A DNA stretch of 64,000 nucleotides from positions 372,001-436,000 of the forward strand of contig NZ_JABAHZ010000001.1 in the NCBI RefSeq assembly GCF_012641265.1, written 5' to 3'. The notes below the pieces were generated by a model. It ran no database searches, was not told where the DNA came from, and worked only from the letters and a program-made list of their open reading frames with translations. The translations under genes and the position numbers were made by a program. Positions 26,882 to 36,114 of the stretch are shown piece after piece; within the stretch, counting starts at the first letter, position 1, and each line of letters opens with the position of its first letter. This DNA comes from Chitinophaga eiseniae. GTDB taxonomy: Bacteria > Bacteroidota > Bacteroidia > Chitinophagales > Chitinophagaceae.

Positions 26882-27069
26882 TAAGGTTTCTCGCGAAGAC
26901 GCAAAGCAGCAAAGAAGCGGAGACTGAAGCGAATTTTTAAGCCCGCAAAGTGGGGAGATAATGTAATGTAATTCTATACTACATTATCTCCCCACTTTGC
27001 GGGCTTAAAAATTCGCTTCTATCCTTTTCTTAAATTCTTTGCTGCTTTGCGCCTTCGCGAGAAACCTTA
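26882..27069. repeat. Nested giant palindrome, 35-bp and 40-bp stems
   Basis: The outer arms 26882-26916 and 27035-27069 are complementary at 34 of 35 positions (arm begins TAAGGTTTCTCGCGAAG). The inner arms 26926-26965 and 26980-27019 are complementary at all 40 positions (arm begins GAAGCGAATTTTTAAGCCC). The loop is 14 bases, and unpaired spacers of 9 and 15 bases separate the two stems. It fills the gap between the 3' ends of two convergent genes. The outer arm contains CGCAAAGCAGCAAAG, also seen almost unchanged at 38796-38827. Confidence 0.9.
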
Positions 27070-27089
27070 CGCTTCAGCGAGAAAAACTA

Positions 27090-27881
27090 TTAGTTAGCCC
27101 TGGCTTTTATGTTGGAAGCATAAATAGTTCCTTTGTTATCGCTCCATATGAACAAGGTGTAAATAACGCCTGCATCCAGGGTAATATTGGTCAGCGCCTG
27201 CTGACTTACTGCCAGTGGTGCAGCTCCTTCTCCGGTGCGCAATACGAGTGAAACCGTACCCGCATTTACGTTAGTAAACGGCGCGCTGTCGTACGCAGCG
27301 CCCTGCAAGTTGCTGCCGCCGGCGCTTCCATAGGGGATAGCGGTATAAAGCGTACTGCTGTTGCTGCCTTGCTGCAGGGTAACATTAATGGGCGCCACGC
27401 CGTATGCCAGGTGCACCAGGCGGAGTTTGGCCTTACCGGCCGGAGGTGCGGATAAATCGTCATAAAAGAGAATCAGGGTGTCTTTTGTGGCATTGCTACT
27501 GGCAGGCGCGGCAAACACAGTATGGTAGTATCCGGCAACAGGACCGTTAGGACCGCCCGTAGCGCTGTAGCTGGCGCTGTTGCCAAACTGTCGGGAGGCT
27601 TTGTAAGTGGCGCTGTTACCTTCGGTAAAATTTATTTGCACATTGCCATAGGTAGTCGGCAAATAGGGAGAAGCGGCGCCCGGCAGCAGGGCGTCGGTAG
27701 TAATTTTAGTAGTAAAGGTCCAGAACTGGATGCCGGCGCTTTGTTGCCGGGCATTCACAAAGCGTATATTAGCCGACAGGGGAAGACGATCGCCGGCATT
27801 GACATCGAGATAATCCGTTTTTTTGCAGGCGCTCAAACTGAGTAAAGAGAGGGCGCCGGCCAGACGTAGATAATTTTTCAT
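27090..27881 (-). CDS. DUF4397-type lipoprotein
   Basis: Protein of 263 residues with a lipoprotein signal: hydrophobic stretch LAGALSLLSLSAC with the modified cysteine near residue 19, followed by KKTDYLDVN. The remainder is two beta-rich repeats with LSANIRFVNARQQSAG and AKLRLVHLAYGVAPINVTL, the pattern of DUF4397 proteins, whose function is unknown. The gene lies 18 bp after a TonB-dependent receptor gene and is the last of that transcription unit, so it may be a surface partner of the receptor. The giant palindrome after it would end the transcript. Confidence 0.82.
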   Translation of the reverse strand: MKNYLRLAGALSLLSLSACKKTDYLDVNAGDRLPLSANIRFVNARQQSAGIQFWTFTTKITTDALLPGAASPYLPTTYGNVQINFTEGNSATYKASRQFGNSASYSATGGPNGPVAGYYHTVFAAPASSNATKDTLILFYDDLSAPPAGKAKLRLVHLAYGVAPINVTLQQGSNSSTLYTAIPYGSAGGSNLQGAAYDSAPFTNVNAGTVSLVLRTGEGAAPLAVSQQALTNITLDAGVIYTLFIWSDNKGTIYASNIKARAN

Positions 27882-27899
27882 GATACTTATTTTTATACA

Positions 27900-30455
27900 T
27901 TAGAACTTCGCATACAGGCGGGCAAAGGGCTGTATGCCTGCGCTACCGTTCTGTATGCCAACAATGCCGGGGTTGCGTAAGCCGGATATGGCGGCAGCGG
28001 TATAGTCGCCCAACACATTGAATACATTGTTGACGCCCACCGTTACCTGGATCGCCTTGCTAAGCCGGTAGCCGGCCGATACGTCCGTTACCCAGATAGG
28101 TTTGAGTTCCTGGAAGTAGTAATCCGGGCGGGGGAAATTGGCATTCTGTGCACTGGCGGTGGTCACGGAACCGAAGTACAACGTACGCAACAGGAAAGTA
28201 AACCGGGGCGTATTCAGTATCGCCTGTAACGTTATTTTGGTTTGCGGAATATTGGTGGTCACCCTCGCTTTTTCAGCTTCACTGAAGATGACATACTTGT
28301 ACTGTTCCAATCCTTTGGGCGTATTTACAGACGTTACCTCGTTCTTTACAAAGTTGCCGCCAGCCAGGAGTTGCAGGTTGTTTCGCTGAAACGGTATTTT
28401 GTAGCTGCCGGTAAATTCAATCCCCCGGGTGCGGGTGCTGAACGCGTTGTAAAAGAATTTAGCCTGGGTGGTACCGGTTTGCAGCAACAGTGCGCGCACA
28501 TCTGCCGGCAGGTTGGTGTCTGTGGCGGAGAAATTACCGGTATTACCTACCCGGTTTTTGATATCAATAGCATAGCCGTCTATGCTGAGTTCTATATTGG
28601 GAATAGGCTGTGAGGTAATGCCCGCCGTATAGCCGGTAGATCTTTCCGGGGTGAGCGAAGGAATGCCGAGGGCACGGGTGGCGGCATTTTTATTGGAGGC
28701 CGTCACCTGGTCTACGGCGCGTCCCTGCTGAAAGCTGGTAGACGTTTCGGTGTAGTAAAACTGGGCCAGGTCGGGCGCCCGGAAGCCGCTGTTGGCCGAT
28801 CCGCGGATGCTGAGCCAGGGAGCGAAGCTATAGCGGGTGGCTATTTTGCCGGTGGTAACGTTGCCAAAGTCGGAGAAGTTCTCCGCCCGCAGCGCACCGG
28901 ATAGCAGCCATTGCCGGGTAAGGTTCAGCTCCAGGTCTATATATCCCGCTACGATAGCGCGACTCACATTCACTTCATTGGAAGGCCGGAAGCCAGCATG
29001 GATCTGTGATCCGGGCGACAACCCGTTCAGTGCAATCAGCCCTCCGTCGGTCAGGTAAGGAACGCTGTTAACGCTGGTATCTATATCATATACCGGGCGG
29101 AGGTCCGCTTTACTGTACGATGCTTCTTCGCCGGCAATGATCTGGTAGGTTTCTGTGCGGTATTGCCCGCCTACGGCTACATTGAGGCCTTGTAATACGG
29201 TATTGAAATAGCGGCTGATATCCAGGCTGGCGGTGTTTTGGGAAGCATTGTATTTCCCCGCATCGAAGGTAGTAGGGCTTTTAACGCCCATACTGGCATT
29301 GAGGGAGTTGCTGATCACGTTGCCGAAATCATTTTTCCCGTATACATTGGAGAGATCTATATTCCAGTTGTGCGTGTGTGTTTTCAGGCCTATGGCAATG
29401 GACTTGTCGGTAATGCTGTTGTCCATCGCCGGCAGAAATCCATCAGGATAGAGCGTAGTGTTGTTGCGCTCTGTCCAGCCCGGGAGCCGGTATACGGCAG
29501 TAAACTGGGAGTTGCGGTGACTGATACCTCCGAAGGCGTATACTTCGGCATGGTCGCTAACGGGAATGGCTGTATTAAAAAACAGCAGGGCGTCTTTCGC
29601 TTTGTTGGATCCGCCGCCGCGTTGGTCGAAGTAGTGCCGGTCGATGCCGCGGCTTTTCAGTATGGCGTCATCCATATCTTTTGTGTAGATGTTGTCGTAG
29701 CCGCGGGTGTTGGCGCCGCCGCCGTAAATAGGACCGTTGTACAAACCAGCGTCATCGCGGCCGGGAGGCAGCGCAATGGCCTGGGTAGCAAATTCGGCGG
29801 TGGCATTGAGGAAGCCGCCGCGGTTGCCTATCTTAACGCCGTAGTTGAGGTTGGAACGGGTAGTAGCGCCATCGCCGCGGCGCCGCACGCTGCCGGTGCT
29901 GCTCACCAGCACATTAGAGGCCTGTTTCTTCAATACGATATTGATTACTCCTGCAATGGCATCGGAGCCATATTGTGCCGCGGCGCCATCCCGCAATATT
30001 TCAATACGTTCGATAGCACCGGTAGGGATGGAGTTGAGGTCGTACCCGGTAGCGCCGTTGCCCAGGCCGCCCCAGTTAACATTGGAGCTTTTATGACGGC
30101 GTTTACCATTTACCAATACCAGTAGCTGGTCTACGCCCAGGCCTTTCAGTTGCGCAAGGCTCAGCGCCGACCCGGCATCGCCGGCATTGCTGCCATTCAC
30201 CGAGTGAAACGAGGGCGAAATATATTGGAGCAGTTGAGTGATGCTGGTTTGTGGCGCCGCTTCCTGCAACGATTTAATATCAATAATGTCTACCGGTACG
30301 GGCGAGTTAAGCCGGGTGCGGTTGGCGCTACGGGAGCCCACAATCTGTATTTCGCCCAGCTGCCGCGTGGTGTCGGTAAGGTGTTTATCCTGCGCCGCCA
30401 GGGCTTGCGTTAAGAGCAGCAGCGGTGATACGATGGATAGTATATTTTTTTTCAT
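27900..30455 (-). CDS. TonB-dependent receptor, 851 residues
   Basis: Outer-membrane receptor with a signal peptide ending near ALAAQD (residue 22). It has a TonB-box-like LGEIQIVGSRS, a plug with LVLVNGKRRHKSS and LRDGAAAQYGSDAIAGVIN, and a long barrel ending RLYAKF. The plug signature is that of a distinct receptor group widespread in Bacteroidota and Proteobacteria whose substrates are mostly unknown. It lacks STN and CarboxypepD_reg domains, so it is not SusC-like. It lies 20 bp after a dihaem peroxidase-like gene and 18 bp before a DUF4397 lipoprotein gene, suggesting a three-gene operon linking import with a periplasmic haem protein. Confidence 0.93.
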   Translation of the reverse strand: MKKNILSIVSPLLLLTQALAAQDKHLTDTTRQLGEIQIVGSRSANRTRLNSPVPVDIIDIKSLQEAAPQTSITQLLQYISPSFHSVNGSNAGDAGSALSLAQLKGLGVDQLLVLVNGKRRHKSSNVNWGGLGNGATGYDLNSIPTGAIERIEILRDGAAAQYGSDAIAGVINIVLKKQASNVLVSSTGSVRRRGDGATTRSNLNYGVKIGNRGGFLNATAEFATQAIALPPGRDDAGLYNGPIYGGGANTRGYDNIYTKDMDDAILKSRGIDRHYFDQRGGGSNKAKDALLFFNTAIPVSDHAEVYAFGGISHRNSQFTAVYRLPGWTERNNTTLYPDGFLPAMDNSITDKSIAIGLKTHTHNWNIDLSNVYGKNDFGNVISNSLNASMGVKSPTTFDAGKYNASQNTASLDISRYFNTVLQGLNVAVGGQYRTETYQIIAGEEASYSKADLRPVYDIDTSVNSVPYLTDGGLIALNGLSPGSQIHAGFRPSNEVNVSRAIVAGYIDLELNLTRQWLLSGALRAENFSDFGNVTTGKIATRYSFAPWLSIRGSANSGFRAPDLAQFYYTETSTSFQQGRAVDQVTASNKNAATRALGIPSLTPERSTGYTAGITSQPIPNIELSIDGYAIDIKNRVGNTGNFSATDTNLPADVRALLLQTGTTQAKFFYNAFSTRTRGIEFTGSYKIPFQRNNLQLLAGGNFVKNEVTSVNTPKGLEQYKYVIFSEAEKARVTTNIPQTKITLQAILNTPRFTFLLRTLYFGSVTTASAQNANFPRPDYYFQELKPIWVTDVSAGYRLSKAIQVTVGVNNVFNVLGDYTAAAISGLRNPGIVGIQNGSAGIQPFARLYAKF

Positions 30456-30475
30456 CCGATGGTTGATTTTTATGG

Positions 30476-31441
30476 TTAGTGCCTGGCAATACGAAAGCGA
30501 TCGTCTGTGAGCGCTTCCAGGAAGGCTTCCAGGTCGTCCATTTCCTCGGGCGTCAGGTTCAGCGGTTTGTTGAGCGATAAGTCGCGGTGAATACCGCCGG
30601 GGACTACTGCGTTGGGCGTGTTGTAATAGGCAATCACTTCCCGCAGGGTTTTGAACATACCGTTATGCATATACGGAGCGGTAACGGCTACGTTGCGCAG
30701 ACTGGGCACTTTGAAGAAACCCATATGGCTGCTGTCTTTCGTTACTTCATAGCGGCCGGCATCGGTGAGGGTAGTCCCGTTATAGAGACCGATGTTTTTG
30801 AAGCGGTCGGCCGTAAAATCTTCTCCCGAATGACAATTATTGCAGTTGGCTTTGCCAATAAATAAAAGGCGACCACGTATAGCCGGCGCCGTTAGGGCGT
30901 TGTCATCCCCGGCAATATAGCGGTCGTAGGGACTATTGGCCGTTTCCAGCGTACGTTCGAAGGCGGCTAATGCCTGTAGTATATTTTTACTGTTGGGCGC
31001 ACTGTTAAATACCTGTTGGAAGTAGTGCAGGTAGGTTTCGTTGTCGTTGAGCCGCTGTACAGCTTCTGCAATGGGCAATCCCATTTCATCGGGATTAATA
31101 ATCGGTTGCAGGGCCTGGTCTTCCAGGGTGGCGGCTCTGCCATCCCAGAAGAAATTGGGCCGGCCGGAGAGGTTGGTCAGGCCCGGCGTATTCCTTTTGG
31201 TGGGCGTATGATGAATACCATGGCTGAAGGCGATGGTATCTGCAAAACCAAATTGCGGGATATGGCATGAGGCGCAGCTGATGGTGCGGTCTTTCGACAA
31301 CAGTGTTTCAAAGAATAATTTTTCGCCCAGTTGCGCCCGGGTGGGCGGATCGGCGCTGGGAGTGCTGGTATTGAATCCTGCCATGATGATGGCAGCGCAC
31401 GATATACCCGTTAAAATGAATATCATTTTTCTCAGCTTCAT
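30476..31441 (-). CDS. Dihaem cytochrome c peroxidase/MauG-like protein
   Basis: Periplasmic dihaem protein of 321 residues. The start is placed at MKLRKMIF, because a signal peptide or membrane anchor follows; an open frame eight codons longer exists. Two c-type haem sites are present: C56-A-S-C59-H60 and C200-N-N-C203-H204. Other family signatures are QLGEKLFFETLLSKD, TKRNTPGLTNL, FFWDGRAATLEDQA and MHNGMFKTLREVIAYYN. The family includes hydrogen-peroxide-reducing CcpA and the cofactor-modifying MauG. The length is normal. It is the first gene of a run with a TonB receptor and a lipoprotein, which suggests oxidative modification or detoxification tied to uptake. Confidence 0.93.
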   Translation of the reverse strand: MKLRKMIFILTGISCAAIIMAGFNTSTPSADPPTRAQLGEKLFFETLLSKDRTISCASCHIPQFGFADTIAFSHGIHHTPTKRNTPGLTNLSGRPNFFWDGRAATLEDQALQPIINPDEMGLPIAEAVQRLNDNETYLHYFQQVFNSAPNSKNILQALAAFERTLETANSPYDRYIAGDDNALTAPAIRGRLLFIGKANCNNCHSGEDFTADRFKNIGLYNGTTLTDAGRYEVTKDSSHMGFFKVPSLRNVAVTAPYMHNGMFKTLREVIAYYNTPNAVVPGGIHRDLSLNKPLNLTPEEMDDLEAFLEALTDDRFRIARH

Positions 31442-31570
31442 GGTGGTAAAAATTAAGGATGGCATGCAATGCCTGTCAGCAACGGAGGTTGCCGGAAATA
31501 ACTGGTTGATTAAAAAAATGTTGCGGGCTGTAAAGAGGCTGTAAAAAGGGCGGTGGTGATTGGCATTCCC

Positions 31571-31600
31571 GGGAGCAGGTGCGATATTGCTCCTGCTCCC
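31571..31600. terminator. GC-rich hairpin after the YceI gene
   Basis: GGGAGCAGG (31571-31579) pairs with CCTGCTCCC (31592-31600), and a further GC/GC pair lies inside. It is placed between the YceI gene and the downstream peroxidase gene on the minus strand and probably separates two transcripts. No clear T tract follows. Confidence 0.5.
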
Positions 31601-31637
31601 CAGGAATTATTGAATGGGGTAGTAAAAAATGAATGCG

Positions 31638-32282
31638 TTATTTGGCGTTAGCTACCAGTACTACATCCAGGTCGAAGTCATCATAGATGGCTTTATCCCC
31701 GATGCCTTCAAAGAAGCTTTTAGAGCCGTATTTAATGTTGTATTTGGTACGATCCACTTTGATGGCTGCTTTGGCCGTCAGCTTGCCGCCATCTACGGTT
31801 ACCGTAGCGGGGAAGGTGATCGGGTTGGTAATGCCTTTAATGGTTAACTTACCGCTTACTTCGTAATTACCGCCACCTTTAGCAGTAACGCTGGTGGTGG
31901 TGAAGCTGGCTGAAGGGAATTTTTCTACAGAGAAGAAATCTTCGCTTTTCAGATGTCCCAGCAGTTTGGCGTTGCTGCCTTCATCTTTGATGTCGGTTAC
32001 GGCAATGCTGCGGGTATCCAGTGAAAAACTACCTCCTTTCAGGACATTATTTTCAACGTCCAGTTTACCATCTGCGATGTTGATAGTACCCTGGTGTTGA
32101 CCGGTCACTTTTTTACCTGTCCAGTTCAATTTACTCTCTTTACTGTCTACCTGGAAAACAACGGCCTTCCTGGCGGTAGCAGTTTTGGTTGGTTTTTCTC
32201 CTTTGTTGACAGTAGCAGGTGTAGTGAAGGACATGAGGAAAACGGATCCTCCAATAAAGAACAGAGATGCTAATCGTTGCAT
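31638..32282 (-). CDS. YceI-family lipocalin-like protein
   Basis: Exported protein of 214 residues with a hydrophobic N-terminal signal (LASLFFIGGSVFLMSF). The mature part is an extended beta barrel with the YceI pattern: DSKESKLNWTGKKVTG, HLKSEDFFSVEKFPSASFTTT, GKLTIKGITNPITFP and the C-terminal FDLDVVLVA. Family members bind polyisoprenoids or fatty amides in the periplasm. It lies between a TlpA-like gene and the dihaem peroxidase gene, all on the minus strand, so it may be part of an envelope redox or quinone-related group. That grouping is inferred from position only. Confidence 0.92.
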   Translation of the reverse strand: MQRLASLFFIGGSVFLMSFTTPATVNKGEKPTKTATARKAVVFQVDSKESKLNWTGKKVTGQHQGTINIADGKLDVENNVLKGGSFSLDTRSIAVTDIKDEGSNAKLLGHLKSEDFFSVEKFPSASFTTTSVTAKGGGNYEVSGKLTIKGITNPITFPATVTVDGGKLTAKAAIKVDRTKYNIKYGSKSFFEGIGDKAIYDDFDLDVVLVANAK

Positions 32283-32361
32283 ATAGTGTGTGTTTAGTTT
32301 GGTGCAATTTAAGCGGGACAGACGGATTAGCGGTTACGAGATCCGGAAAATAATGTTAAAA

Positions 32362-33618
32362 TTATTTTTCTGCGATCAGGTCATCCAGGTCACGATTCCA
32401 TTTGGCCACGTAGTCCTGGTAATACTGTCCGGTAACTTCGCCGGTATAGCCGGTATGTATTTGTCTTACTTCGCCTTTACGGTCGATGATGATGGTGGTA
32501 GGGAATGCCATCATGCGGTTGAGCGCCGGAAGCTTCTCTGACGCCACTTTCTTATCAGCAATGCCACCAAAAAGAATATCATATTGTATGTTGTATTTTT
32601 CTTTTAATTTACCCAGGGTGTACTTCGCATATTCCAGGTCGTCTTTCTGTTCAAAGCCAATAGCGATGGCTTCTACGCCGCGGTCTTTATTTTTATTAAA
32701 CCAGGGAGATAAGAAAGAGGTCTGGTCGGTACAGTTGGGACACCAGGTGCCGATAATTTCCACGATCACCACTTTGCCTTTATACTTTTCATCGCTCAGG
32801 GATACGTTGTGGCCCTGCAGATCGGGGAGGGTAAAGTCTAATTTTTTATAGCCTTCCTTCAGGTAGGTCAGTTTGTAGGGATCTGGCAGTTCTGCGGCGG
32901 CATTTTTTTCTCCATCAAATTTGATGTTGTTATAGATGCCCAGGCTGATTTCACCGGTCAGCGATTTATCGTCGTTGATAGTGCCTTTGATGTAAATGGG
33001 ACTTGGACCTGTAAAGCCCGACAGTTCAAATTCGTTGCCGTGCACGGTGCCTTCCAGTTCCCGGCTGTCGCCTACTACCGACATTACTACGCCGGTGAGT
33101 TTATTACCATTTTGTTTGAGCAGGCCAATACGGTTGGGGGTAGGTTCCTTGCTATATATTTTCAGGTCCCATTTACCGCTGATATCGAAGCTGGGCGCCG
33201 CTTCTGTGCCTGGTTTGGCAAAGCGGTATTCCTGGCCGTATTCGGCGGTGAAGGGGAGGGCGTTGCCCCGGAAGTTGGGTACCAGGCTTCTGTATTCGCC
33301 GGAGATTTTGCCGTCGGATTCAATATGGGCTACCAGTGCAGCGTCGTAGGTGTTCATTTTAATGAACAGGGAATCGTTGCCCAGGCGTTCTACATGGAAA
33401 TGGTCGCGGCGGCTGCCGTTGATCAGTGAAAAGGTAGCGTGTTCAGGATCTTTGCCTTTCAGTTCAAAGTTGAATGGTACCTGTGATTCGCTGAGGGTAA
33501 ATACGCCTCTCCAGATACCTTCTTTTACAAATGGTTTTTTGGGAGCGGCGAAGGAAGAACCGCCGAATAATCCTGCCACCATCAGGCCGGTGAAAAATAA
33601 TTGCCGATGCGTTTTCAT
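32362..33618 (-). CDS. TlpA-like thioredoxin-fold disulfide reductase with N-terminal domain
   Basis: Exported protein of 418 residues. The start is placed at MKTHRQLFFTG, ten codons inside the open frame, because a signal peptide (ending near SSFAAP) begins there. The first 250 residues form a beta-rich domain of the kind that precedes TlpA/ResA-like domains in Bacteroidota. The thioredoxin fold covers about 265-418, with the redox pair C293-P-N-C296 in GTWCPNC and the cis-proline segment AFPTTIIIDRKG. It should reduce or exchange disulfides in the periplasm, for example in apocytochromes such as the dihaem protein encoded nearby. A TAnnTTTG promoter lies about 140 bp upstream. Confidence 0.9.
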   Translation of the reverse strand: MKTHRQLFFTGLMVAGLFGGSSFAAPKKPFVKEGIWRGVFTLSESQVPFNFELKGKDPEHATFSLINGSRRDHFHVERLGNDSLFIKMNTYDAALVAHIESDGKISGEYRSLVPNFRGNALPFTAEYGQEYRFAKPGTEAAPSFDISGKWDLKIYSKEPTPNRIGLLKQNGNKLTGVVMSVVGDSRELEGTVHGNEFELSGFTGPSPIYIKGTINDDKSLTGEISLGIYNNIKFDGEKNAAAELPDPYKLTYLKEGYKKLDFTLPDLQGHNVSLSDEKYKGKVVIVEIIGTWCPNCTDQTSFLSPWFNKNKDRGVEAIAIGFEQKDDLEYAKYTLGKLKEKYNIQYDILFGGIADKKVASEKLPALNRMMAFPTTIIIDRKGEVRQIHTGYTGEVTGQYYQDYVAKWNRDLDDLIAEK

Positions 33619-33756
33619 GGTTGTATAATTGTTGGTTGAGTAATACATGCCGATGCCGGTCCTGGTGGGGCGATCCAGCAGTAAAAAGAATAAGGTGATT
33701 AAATGTTGATGTAAATAAAACTGATGGAGTGGTGGCTTTTATCAGTGGTGGTAAAG

Positions 33757-33788
33757 CAAAGATAAAAGGGACTTTTGTTATTTCCAAA
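33757..33788 (-). promoter_or_regulatory. Bacteroidota-type promoter of the TlpA-like gene
   Basis: On the minus strand, TTTG (33785-33788), a 20-bp spacer, then TATCTTTG (33757-33764), a full match to TAnnTTTG. It implies a leader of about 130 bases before the start at 33618. Confidence 0.55.
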
Positions 33789-33857
33789 TAAAAGTCTATT
33801 AATTTGGTAGACTATTATGAAAAGCTCAAAGGATAAAGCTTTCTGCCCAAAAAAAGG

Positions 33858-33865
33858 TATTTTTG
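33858..33865 (+). promoter_or_regulatory. Probable -7 box of the radical SAM gene
   Basis: TATTTTTG matches TAnnTTTG and ends 20 bp before the TTG start codon at 33886. It supports that start because transcription would begin just upstream of it. Confidence 0.5.
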
Positions 33866-33885
33866 CGCCTTAAACAATTCCCGAC

Positions 33886-36087
33886 TTGAGTAGTACTGTT
33901 TTTTTAATAACGCCGCCATTTACCCAGTTGAACACGCCATATCCGGCCACTGCTTACCTGAAAGGATTTTTGAATACCAAAAATATTGCATCCTTCCAGG
34001 CTGACCTGGGTATTGAGGTAACCTTGCGTTTATTCTCCAAAGAGGGATTGCAGCAGCTGTTTGCGCATATTGCCGCGCATCCGCCGCAGGAAATAACGGA
34101 GAACATCGCCCGGATACTGGTATTACAGGAAGATTATATAGACACAGTAGATGCGGTAATTTTATTCTTACAGGGAAAGAATCCTACGTTGGCACATCTC
34201 ATCTGTAAACGGGATTATTTGCCGGAGGCGTCCCGCTTTGCACAGCTGGATGACCTGAACTGGGCGTTTGGTTCCATGGGCACGCAAGACCGGGCCAAGC
34301 ACCTGGCCACCATGTACCTGGAAGATTTGTCGGACCTGATCATGGAATGTGTAGACCCGCATTTCGGATTTAGTCGTTATGCAGAACGCTTAAGCCGCTC
34401 TGCCAACAGCTTTGATGAACTCTACGATGCCCTACAGGCGGAGTATACCTATATCGACCAGGTTTTAACAGCAATATTCGCTGCGCATATGGAGCGGGTA
34501 CAACCGGTCATGGTGGCTATTTCTGTGCCTTTTCCCGGGAACCTCTATGCCGGGTTGCGCTGCGGGCAATGGATTAAACAACATTACCCGGACGTGAAAG
34601 TAGCCATGGGAGGCGGTTTTCCCAATACAGAACTGCGTTCACTGGCAGATGCCCGGGTATTTGAATTTGTGGATTTCATCACCCTGGATGATGGAGAGGC
34701 TCCGCTGGAAAACCTCCTGCAGTTCCTGGAAGGGCAGAAAACCGCCGCGGAACTGAAACGTACCTTCCTACTGGCCAATAACCAGGTGACTTATGTAAAC
34801 GATAAGGCGACGCATGACTACAAGCAATCGCAGCTGGGTACCCCGGATTATACCGACCTGCTGCTGGATCAATATATTTCTGCTATCGAAGTGGTGAACC
34901 CCATGCACAGTCTCTGGAGCGATGGGCGCTGGAATAAGCTCACTATGGCGCATGGCTGCTACTGGGGAAAGTGTACGTTCTGCGATATTTCGCTGGACTA
35001 TATAAAAATTTATGAGCCCATTACGGCGTCGCTGCTGTGCGACCGTATGGAAGAAATCATTGCACAAACCGGGCAGAATGGCTTCCACTTTGTAGATGAA
35101 GCTGCGCCACCGGCACTGATGCGGGCGCTGGCGCTGGAAATCATCCGCCGTAAGCTCACCGTGAGTTGGTGGACCAATATCCGATTTGAGAAGAGCTTTA
35201 CCCGCGACCTGTGCCTGCTATTAAAAGCATCCGGTTGTATTGCCGTTTCCGGTGGGTTGGAGGTGGCCTCCGACCGTTTGCTGGGACTCATACAGAAAGG
35301 CATTACCGTAGCCCAGGTGGCCCGTGTAAACCGCCATTTCACCGAAGCCGGCATCATGGTGCATGCTTACCTGATGTATGGTTTTCCCACACAAACCGCC
35401 CAGGAAACCATTGATGCCCTGGAAATGGTGCGGCAGATGTTTGCCGCAGGTATACTACAATCGGCCTTCTGGCACCAGTTTACCATGACGGCCCATAGCC
35501 CGGTAGGACTGGAGCCTGCAAAATTTAAGGTGGAAAAAGAAACAAACGCTATAGGAGCCTTTGCCAACAACGATATCCTGCATATCGACCCTACAGGTGC
35601 CGACCATGAAAGCTTCAGCTATGGCCTGAAGAAGTCGTTATTGAATTATATGCATGGGGCCTGCCTGGACTATCCTTTGTCGAAATGGTTTGAGTTTAAA
35701 GTGCCCAAGACCTCCGTGGCGCCCGATTTTATCGTGAAAGCCTTATTGGAAGAGGAGGCAGGGGTGATCAAGCCTACTTCGAAAGTGGTATACCTTGGCA
35801 AGCAGCCGGCTATGGAAATCATTACCAAATCAAAGAAGGGAAGTACCTGGGAGATGTCTTCCTTTACCTTCCAGGGTAAAAGGGAGAAGATAAATATCAG
35901 CGTGCAACCAGAGCAAGGGACCTGGTTAGCGGGCATGCTGCAACAGCTGGCGGTATCTAATCCAAAAACGCATACCCTCCAGGAAGTGAAGGACAGCTAT
36001 GAAGCGGCGGGACTGGAGGATTTTGAGCTGTTCTGGGATAATAAGCCGGTGAACGGATTGCACCGGGTAGGGCTGTTAAAATTATAG
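33886..36087 (+). CDS. B12-binding-like radical SAM protein with CX4CX2C motif
   Basis: Protein of 733 residues with a TTG start; the next residues SSTVFLITPPFTQL form the first strand of a Rossmann domain, as is usual for this group. The N-terminal domain (about 1-280) resembles a cobalamin-binding fold, with VAISVPFPGN and VAMGGGFPNTELRSL, but lacks the DxHxxG motif for base-off B12. The radical SAM barrel starts near residue 350. Its iron-sulfur ligands are C358, C363 and C366 in GCYWGKCTFC, spaced CX4CX2C rather than the usual CX3CX2C. GGLEVASDRLL and AYLMYGFPTQT are typical later barrel motifs. The remaining 200 residues are an uncharacterised C-terminal region. The reaction is unknown. 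The gene stands alone. Confidence 0.85.
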   Translation: MSSTVFLITPPFTQLNTPYPATAYLKGFLNTKNIASFQADLGIEVTLRLFSKEGLQQLFAHIAAHPPQEITENIARILVLQEDYIDTVDAVILFLQGKNPTLAHLICKRDYLPEASRFAQLDDLNWAFGSMGTQDRAKHLATMYLEDLSDLIMECVDPHFGFSRYAERLSRSANSFDELYDALQAEYTYIDQVLTAIFAAHMERVQPVMVAISVPFPGNLYAGLRCGQWIKQHYPDVKVAMGGGFPNTELRSLADARVFEFVDFITLDDGEAPLENLLQFLEGQKTAAELKRTFLLANNQVTYVNDKATHDYKQSQLGTPDYTDLLLDQYISAIEVVNPMHSLWSDGRWNKLTMAHGCYWGKCTFCDISLDYIKIYEPITASLLCDRMEEIIAQTGQNGFHFVDEAAPPALMRALALEIIRRKLTVSWWTNIRFEKSFTRDLCLLLKASGCIAVSGGLEVASDRLLGLIQKGITVAQVARVNRHFTEAGIMVHAYLMYGFPTQTAQETIDALEMVRQMFAAGILQSAFWHQFTMTAHSPVGLEPAKFKVEKETNAIGAFANNDILHIDPTGADHESFSYGLKKSLLNYMHGACLDYPLSKWFEFKVPKTSVAPDFIVKALLEEEAGVIKPTSKVVYLGKQPAMEIITKSKKGSTWEMSSFTFQGKREKINISVQPEQGTWLAGMLQQLAVSNPKTHTLQEVKDSYEAAGLEDFELFWDNKPVNGLHRVGLLKL

Positions 36088-36114
36088 GCGGTTGGTGGAA
36101 ACGACTGATTTTTA

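Noticed and set aside
27100..27850. Long plus-strand frames opposite the DUF4397 gene and opposite other minus-strand genes
   Set aside because: They are shadows of well-supported genes on the other strand and lack coherent domains.
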